Positions 6,566 to 10,611 of a DNA stretch of 10,611 nucleotides are shown one piece after another. The notes under the pieces are model-generated. The model searched no databases and had not been told where the DNA came from. It saw only the letters and a program-made list of their open reading frames with translations. The DNA comes from Bacillota bacterium. Lineage in GTDB: Bacteria > Bacillota_C > Negativicutes > JAEYSJ01. The first letter of the stretch is position 1, and each line of letters starts with the position of its first letter. The position numbers and the translations under genes were made by a program. The DNA lies in NCBI GenBank assembly GCA_023434855.1, contig JAEYSJ010000286.1:1-10611 (forward strand), given 5' to 3'.

Positions 6566-6979
6566 GTGGAAACCACGAAAAACAAGGTAATTTTAGGTGT
6601 TATTGGTGCAGATTGTCATGCAGTAGGCAATAAAATTCTTGATTACGCCATCACAGCTGCCGGTTTCGAAGTAGTTAATCTGGGGGTACTTGTACCTCAG
6701 GAGGAATTTGTCAATGCCGCTATTGAAACAGATGCTCAGGCTATTTTGGTAGCATCATTATATGGTCATGGCGAAATTGACTGCCGCGGCTTAAGAGACC
6801 GCTGCCAGGAAGCCGGTATTGGCAATATTAAGCTGTATGTGGGCGGCAATCTAGTGGTAGGTAAGACTGACTTTACTGTAGTGCGTGATAAATTTTTACA
6901 AATGGGTTATGACAGAGTATACGAACCAGGTACTTTGCCAGATAAAGTAATTGTTGACTTACAAAATGATTTATTATAA
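6566..6979 (+). CDS. glmS: Glutamate mutase sigma (S) subunit, B12-binding
   Basis: This is the small cobalamin-binding chain of methylaspartate (glutamate) mutase, which with GlmE interconverts L-glutamate and (2S,3S)-3-methylaspartate through adenosylcobalamin radicals. The 137-residue product is a single Rossmann-like B12-binding domain. [12 protein letters not shown] (14-25) is the Asp16-x-His18-x-x-Gly21 motif whose histidine coordinates cobalt in the base-off/His-on mode. SLYGHGE (64-70) and GGN (93-95) line the pocket for the cofactor's nucleotide tail. The start is a GTG with AAGGAG at 6551-6556, nine bases upstream. Glucosamine-6-phosphate synthase, also called GlmS, is unrelated. 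The gene leads the order glmS-glmL-glmE-mal, the arrangement described in Clostridium tetanomorphum. Confidence 0.96.
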   Translation: METTKNKVILGVIGADCHAVGNKILDYAITAAGFEVVNLGVLVPQEEFVNAAIETDAQAILVASLYGHGEIDCRGLRDRCQEAGIGNIKLYVGGNLVVGKTDFTVVRDKFLQMGYDRVYEPGTLPDKVIVDLQNDLL

Positions 6980-6996
6980 AAAAGGAGTTTTGGTGT

Positions 6997-8379
6997 ATGA
7001 ATAACGTATTACTCATTGATTTCGGCAGTACATATACCAAAATTACAGCAGTTGATGTGGACCAGGAATCGGTTCTCGGAACAGCCCACGGTATTACCAC
7101 AGTGGAAACTGATATTATGGACGGCCTTAATCAGGCTTTGGCAGAATTATTTGCTAAGACAGGCACATTGGAATTTGCTAAAGTACTGGGATGCTCCAGT
7201 GCGGCCGGTGGCCTGAAAATGGTGGCAATCGGATTAGTCCCTGAATTAACCGCTGAGGCAGCCAAACGGGCTGCACTAGGAGCAGGTGCTAAAGTGCTGG
7301 GGGTCTTTGGCCATGAGTTAAGCGAATATGAAATTACCGAAATAATAGAGCTAAATGCAGATATTATCCTACTTGCAGGCGGCACTGACGGTGGTAACAA
7401 GGAGGTTATTTTGCATAATGCCAAAATGCTCAATACACTTGGCAAAGATGTACCAGTTGTGATGGCCGGTAATAAATCAGTTGCTCCAGCAGTGGTGAAG
7501 ATTTTATCCGAGACTATGAGTGAAGTGGTGTATACGGAGAATGTCATGCCTAAGCTTAACGAAATCAATATTGAACCCGCAAGGCAAACTATTAGAAATA
7601 TTTTTTTAAAAAAGATTGTTGAAGCTAAAGGCTTAAATAAGGCAAATAAGTTTGTGGACCGACTGGTAATGCCTACACCAGCCGCTGTGCTTAAAGCAGC
7701 TGAGCTCTTAAGCATAGGAACGGAACGCGAATCTGGTCTAGGCGATTTGATGGTAGTGGATATTGGAGGAGCTACAACAGATATCTACTCTGTTGCCAAT
7801 GGTAATCCCACTAAAAGTAACGTAACATTACGGGGGTTGCCTGAACCTTTTGCCAAACGTACCGTGGAAGGAGATTTGGGGATGCGTTATAGTGCAACTG
7901 CGTTATTGAAGGCTGCCGGTGCTAAAATGATTGCTGACTACGCCAATGTTAGTGAAGATAATGTGGTATCATACATCAATACTTTGGAAAAGAAGATAGA
8001 TCATTTGCCTGAAGGCAACTTAGAGGAAAAGCTGGAAACCGCTATGGGAAAAGCCTGTACTAAAATAGGCGCTGACAGGCATGCAGGACAACTTGAGATG
8101 GTATTTACCCCGACTGGTTCGACTTTTGTGCAGATTGGCAAAGATTTGACAAAAGTAAAAACAGTTGTTGGCACAGGCGGGGTAATAATCAACCACTGTA
8201 AGCCGGAAGAAATATTAAAAGGTACAGCATGTGATAAAACAATGCCGACGGTTCTAAAGCCAGAAAACCCGGAATTTTATATTGACACTATGTATATTAT
8301 GGCTGCTATGGGACTATTGGGTGAAGAGCATCCTGATACTGCAGTACGAATGATGAAAAAATATATTGCGCGGAGGTAA
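6997..8379 (+). CDS. glmL: Glutamate mutase accessory protein GlmL (MutL), actin-fold ATPase
   Basis: GlmL is encoded between the mutase subunits in known glutamate-fermentation operons and is thought to be a reactivating ATPase that swaps damaged cobalamin for fresh adenosylcobalamin. The 460-residue product has the ASKHA nucleotide-binding landmarks: a phosphate-1 loop [11 protein letters not shown] (5-15), [12 protein letters not shown] (125-136), and a phosphate-2-like [13 protein letters not shown] (253-265). A late glycine-rich stretch, [11 protein letters not shown], probably closes the adenosine pocket. It is unrelated to the DNA mismatch-repair protein MutL despite the old name. The ATG at 6997 has AAGGAG nine bases upstream, and 17 nt separate it from glmS. 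Its last codons (cgg agg taa) double as the Shine-Dalgarno site for glmE. Reactivase function is inferred from family knowledge. Confidence 0.93.
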   Translation: MNNVLLIDFGSTYTKITAVDVDQESVLGTAHGITTVETDIMDGLNQALAELFAKTGTLEFAKVLGCSSAAGGLKMVAIGLVPELTAEAAKRAALGAGAKVLGVFGHELSEYEITEIIELNADIILLAGGTDGGNKEVILHNAKMLNTLGKDVPVVMAGNKSVAPAVVKILSETMSEVVYTENVMPKLNEINIEPARQTIRNIFLKKIVEAKGLNKANKFVDRLVMPTPAAVLKAAELLSIGTERESGLGDLMVVDIGGATTDIYSVANGNPTKSNVTLRGLPEPFAKRTVEGDLGMRYSATALLKAAGAKMIADYANVSEDNVVSYINTLEKKIDHLPEGNLEEKLETAMGKACTKIGADRHAGQLEMVFTPTGSTFVQIGKDLTKVKTVVGTGGVIINHCKPEEILKGTACDKTMPTVLKPENPEFYIDTMYIMAAMGLLGEEHPDTAVRMMKKYIARR

Positions 8380-8384
8380 CACTA

Positions 8385-9836
8385 GTGGAATTAGTAAATA
8401 AAAAACTAACCCATGCAGAATTTAATATTATTCGGCAAGAAGTACTGAAACAATGGCCTACAGGCGCCGAGGTAGACTTTGAAGAAGCAGTCAAATACCA
8501 TGAAAATATTCCGGCAAAAAAGCATTTCGCCAAGCGCCTGGCAAAGGCTAAGAAAAATAAGGAAACACTTACCCAGCCACGCGCCGGGGTAGCATTGATT
8601 GAGGAACATATCAATTTGCTTAATTTCCTGCGTACTGAAGGTGAAGCAGATTTATTGCCCACCACTATAGACAGCTATACACGACAAAATCAATACAAGG
8701 AGGCCCAAAATGGTATTGAAGAAAGTAAGCGGGCCGGACGCTCATTACTAAATGGCTTTCCTGCTGTGAACCATGGTGTTACAGGTGTTCGTAAAGTAGT
8801 AGAAAGTGTAGCTGCCCCATTGCAAGTTCGCCATGGCACACCTGACGCCCGTTTGCTGGCTGAGATTACTTTAGCCGGTGGCTATACATCTTATGAAGGT
8901 GGCGGCATTTCTTACAATATTCCTTATGCCAAAGATGTTTCTTTGGAAAACACGATAAGAGACTGGCAGTATTGTGATCGTCTGGTAGGACTTTATGCCG
9001 AGCATGGTATTGAGATTAACCGGGAACCCTTTGGACCGCTGACAGGCACTTTGGTACCTCCCTGTGTTTCACATGCGGTGGCTGTTATTGAGGGTATTTT
9101 GGCTGCTGAGCAAGGGGTAAAAAATATCACTTTGGGTTATGGTCAGTGCGGAAATTTGATTCAGGATGTAGCAGCCATTAAAGCTCTTGAGCAGTTGTCA
9201 GAAGAGTATTTTACTAAACACGGCTATAATAATTGTGTTCTGACTACCGTCTTCCACCAGTGGATGGGCGGATTTCCACAGGATGAGGCCCAAGCATTTG
9301 CCGTAATTTCCTGGGGTGCTGCGGCAGCCGCCTTAGCTAAAGCCACCAAAGTAATCGTAAAAACCCCCCATGAAGCTCTTGGCATTCCCACAAAAGAAGC
9401 CAATGCGCAGGGATTAAGGACGACCAGACAGTTGATTAACATGCTGGCAGACCAGTCGTTCCCACTAACTAAAGAAGTTGAACAGGAGATTGCCATTATA
9501 AAAGCGGAAACATGCTGTATTTTGGACAGGGTTTTTCAACTGGGAGAAGGAGATTACGCCCAGGGCACGGTACGTGCTTTTGCCGCCGGGGTGCTTGATG
9601 TTCCTTTTGCTCCCAGCAGGTATTCGCTGAATAAAATGTTGCCGGCCCGTGACAATAACGGAGCTGTGCGTTTATTTGAAGTAGGCAATCTCCCCTTTAC
9701 TCCTGACATTGTCGATTTTCATCGTTTCAAAATTGAAGAACGCGCCAAAGCTGAAGGCCGTGATCCCAGTTTCCAAATGGTTATTGATGATATTTATGCT
9801 ATTTCCAAAGGCCGTTTGGTAGGCAGACCACGTTAA
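8385..9836 (+). CDS. glmE: Glutamate mutase epsilon (E) subunit
   Basis: This is the catalytic TIM-barrel chain of B12-dependent glutamate mutase, performing the radical carbon-skeleton rearrangement with GlmS. The 483 residues equal the length I recall for clostridial GlmE. The substrate contacts known from the Clostridium cochlearium enzyme fall at the same numbers: the arginine claw Arg66, Arg100 and Arg149, plus Glu171, Tyr177 and Tyr181 in [11 protein letters not shown]. Lys326 and Glu330 in [16 protein letters not shown], which lie near the cofactor ribose, are also kept. [27 protein letters not shown] and [16 protein letters not shown] are further family signatures. The start is a GTG with GGAGG (8372-8376) lying inside the glmL stop region, giving tight coupling. 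No sign of degradation; this should be a functional enzyme. Confidence 0.97.
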   Translation: MELVNKKLTHAEFNIIRQEVLKQWPTGAEVDFEEAVKYHENIPAKKHFAKRLAKAKKNKETLTQPRAGVALIEEHINLLNFLRTEGEADLLPTTIDSYTRQNQYKEAQNGIEESKRAGRSLLNGFPAVNHGVTGVRKVVESVAAPLQVRHGTPDARLLAEITLAGGYTSYEGGGISYNIPYAKDVSLENTIRDWQYCDRLVGLYAEHGIEINREPFGPLTGTLVPPCVSHAVAVIEGILAAEQGVKNITLGYGQCGNLIQDVAAIKALEQLSEEYFTKHGYNNCVLTTVFHQWMGGFPQDEAQAFAVISWGAAAAALAKATKVIVKTPHEALGIPTKEANAQGLRTTRQLINMLADQSFPLTKEVEQEIAIIKAETCCILDRVFQLGEGDYAQGTVRAFAAGVLDVPFAPSRYSLNKMLPARDNNGAVRLFEVGNLPFTPDIVDFHRFKIEERAKAEGRDPSFQMVIDDIYAISKGRLVGRPR

Positions 9837-9857
9837 AATTTAAGAGGGTGATTCGAA

Positions 9858-9872
9858 ATGTTCAGATGCTAG
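9858..9872 (+). other. Four-codon mini-ORF (MFRC-stop) in the mal leader
   Basis: An ATG at 9858 is preceded by GAGGG (9844-9848) at about nine bases, a plausible ribosome site, but the frame ends after MFRC. It may be a leader peptide, or the remnant of an earlier gene start separated from its coding sequence by the structured segment that follows. No function is claimed. Confidence 0.3.
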
Positions 9873-9972
9873 GCGCTTGGGCTTTCAAGGCCGGAGGCGT
9901 ATGGTTTTATACGTTGAGGACCTTGGAAGCACAGGCAACAACGTAGATGAGCGTTTGGAATCAGACTCTGGG
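9861..9972 (+). other. Candidate structured RNA/intergenic element between glmE and mal
   Basis: Nested complementary arms can be traced by eye. CAGA (9863-9866) pairs with TCTG (9967-9970). AGGCGCT (9871-9877) pairs with AGCGTTT (9950-9956). GCTTTCAAGG (9881-9890) pairs with CCTTGGAAGC (9921-9930), 10 bp with one G-U. CGTAT (9898-9902) pairs with ATACG (9909-9913) around GGTTTT. A purine-rich internal loop (CCGGA against GAGGA) separates the two inner stems. There is no T-run, so it is not an intrinsic terminator. It does not match a riboswitch class I recognise. It could be a cis-regulatory RNA, a processing site, or a dispersed small repeat. TCAGA occurs on both sides (9862-9866 and 9961-9965), which might be a target duplication or chance. 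Confidence 0.45.
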
Positions 9973-9975
9973 GAG
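9970..9975 (+). promoter_or_regulatory. Ribosome binding site of mal
   Basis: GGGGAG lies nine bases before the ATG at 9985. It supports that start over the in-frame ATG at 9901, whose GGAGG (9893-9897) is only three bases away and also sits inside the predicted stem-loop. Confidence 0.65.
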
Positions 9976-9984
9976 CGTGCAAAT

Positions 9985-10611
9985 ATGAAAATTATTGATG
10001 TAATCTCTTCCAAAAGCTATACAGGCTTCTATTTTGATGATCAGCGGGCGATTAAAGCCAACGCTGTTCATGATGGTTTTACCTATATTGGCAATCCTTT
10101 AACTGCCGGTTTCCGCAAGATACGTCAGGCTGGAGAAGCGGTATCCGTTATGCTGGTACTGGAAGACGGACAGGTGGCTTTTGGTGATTGTGCGGCAGTG
10201 CAGTACAGTGGCGCCGGTGGACGGGATCCCCTGTTTCTGGCTGAAGATTTTATTCCTGTTATCGAAAAAGAAATTAAGCCTCTTTTAGTAGGCCGCGAAC
10301 TTGTTGCTTTCAAATCCCTGGCTGAAGAAATTGACAGCATGGTCGATAATAAAACCGGCGCGCTTATTCATACCGCTTTGCGTTATGGCGTAACTCAGGC
10401 GATTTTAGATGCAGTGGCTAAGGCCAAGCATACATTAATGTGTGAGGTAATTGCCGAAGAATATAATACTGAGGTTAGTGATAAAGAAATTCCTATATTC
10501 ACTCAGTCAGGTGATAACCGTTATGATAACGTGGATAAGATGATTATCAAAGGAGCGCAGGTATTGCCCCATGCTTTGATTAATAATGTTAAGGAGAAGC
10601 TTGGTTTACAT
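9985..10611 (+). CDS. mal: Methylaspartate ammonia-lyase, 3'-partial
   Basis: This enolase-superfamily enzyme eliminates ammonia from (2S,3S)-3-methylaspartate to give mesaconate, the step after glutamate mutase. The frame is open for 209 codons to the window edge; the family is about 413 residues, so roughly half is seen. GFYFDDQRAIK (14-24), DGFTYIGNPLTAGF, FGDCAAVQYSGAGGRDPLF, IRYG-like ALRYGVTQAILDAVAK, FTQSGDNRYDNVDKMIIK and LPHALINNVKEKLGL match the clostridial enzyme closely. Gln174 and His196 correspond to substrate and active-site residues Gln172 and His194 there. The catalytic lysine and metal ligands lie beyond the edge. The start at 9985 gives the family N-terminus (MKIIDV). The frame is also open upstream to 9844, with an ATG at 9901 that would add 28 residues; I regard that as a false start. 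Confidence 0.95.
   Translation, partial: MKIIDVISSKSYTGFYFDDQRAIKANAVHDGFTYIGNPLTAGFRKIRQAGEAVSVMLVLEDGQVAFGDCAAVQYSGAGGRDPLFLAEDFIPVIEKEIKPLLVGRELVAFKSLAEEIDSMVDNKTGALIHTALRYGVTQAILDAVAKAKHTLMCEVIAEEYNTEVSDKEIPIFTQSGDNRYDNVDKMIIKGAQVLPHALINNVKEKLGLH

Noticed and set aside
7131..7715. A 194-codon open frame on the minus strand
   Set aside because: It lies wholly inside glmL, has a low-complexity S/A/L/I-rich composition and no recognisable domain; it is the antisense shadow of a clear gene.
6566..8379. DNA mismatch-repair mutS/mutL or glucosamine-phosphate synthase glmS, as the old names might suggest
   Set aside because: The products are a 137-residue B12-binding domain and an actin-fold ATPase next to glmE; the similarity is only in gene names.
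9901..9984. 28-residue N-terminal extension of methylaspartate ammonia-lyase from the in-frame ATG at 9901
   Set aside because: The GGAGG is only three bases from that ATG, the codons lie in the predicted stem-loop, and the family protein begins with the MKIIDV-type sequence encoded from 9985.
1..10611. CRISPR array, insertion sequence, prophage or tRNA
   Set aside because: No regularly spaced repeats, transposase or integrase motifs, phage genes or tRNA cloverleaf were seen; the window looks like ordinary metabolic chromosome.

Overview
The window looks like chromosome of an anaerobic, mid-to-low-GC Firmicutes-type bacterium. The clues are strong AGGAGG-type ribosome sites with frequent GTG starts, a lysine (L-box) riboswitch with an intrinsic terminator, a Bacillus-like rph-rdgB-phosphodiesterase block, and a coenzyme B12-dependent glutamate-fermentation cluster. 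A Negativicutes (Sporomusaceae-like) or clostridial host is my inference; nothing here proves the genus. All genes lie on the + strand. No mobile element, CRISPR array, tRNA or rRNA was seen.

Region 1 (1-3969) is a tightly packed run. It opens with the C-terminal part of a hydantoinase/oxoprolinase-family (HyuA-like) protein, cut by the window edge. A histone-deacetylase-fold amidohydrolase with a C-terminal zinc-ribbon-like extension follows, overlapping it by 4 bp (ATGA). After a 65-nt gap come RNase PH (rph), the XTP/dITP house-cleaning pyrophosphatase (rdgB) and a YfcE/YsnB-type metallophosphoesterase, linked by 4-bp stop/start overlaps.

Region 2 (3970-5720) is the lysine biosynthesis unit. 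It has a near-consensus promoter inside an inverted repeat, a complete lysine riboswitch aptamer, an expression platform with an intrinsic terminator, and a lysA-type diaminopimelate decarboxylase. Two tandem terminators close it. Excess lysine is expected to stop transcription before lysA.

Region 3 (5721-6412) is a single small gene for an RDD-family membrane protein with an N-terminal zinc ribbon, ending in its own terminator.

Region 4 (6413-10611) is the methylaspartate route of glutamate fermentation: glmS and glmE (the two chains of B12-dependent glutamate mutase), glmL (the actin-fold protein of these operons, a probable mutase reactivase) between them, then methylaspartate ammonia-lyase (mal), which runs off the right edge. 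Together they convert L-glutamate to (2S,3S)-3-methylaspartate and then to mesaconate plus ammonia.

Between glmE and mal lies the least explained part of the window: about 110 nt that fold on paper into nested stems, contain a 4-codon mini-ORF with a ribosome site, and are open in frame with mal.
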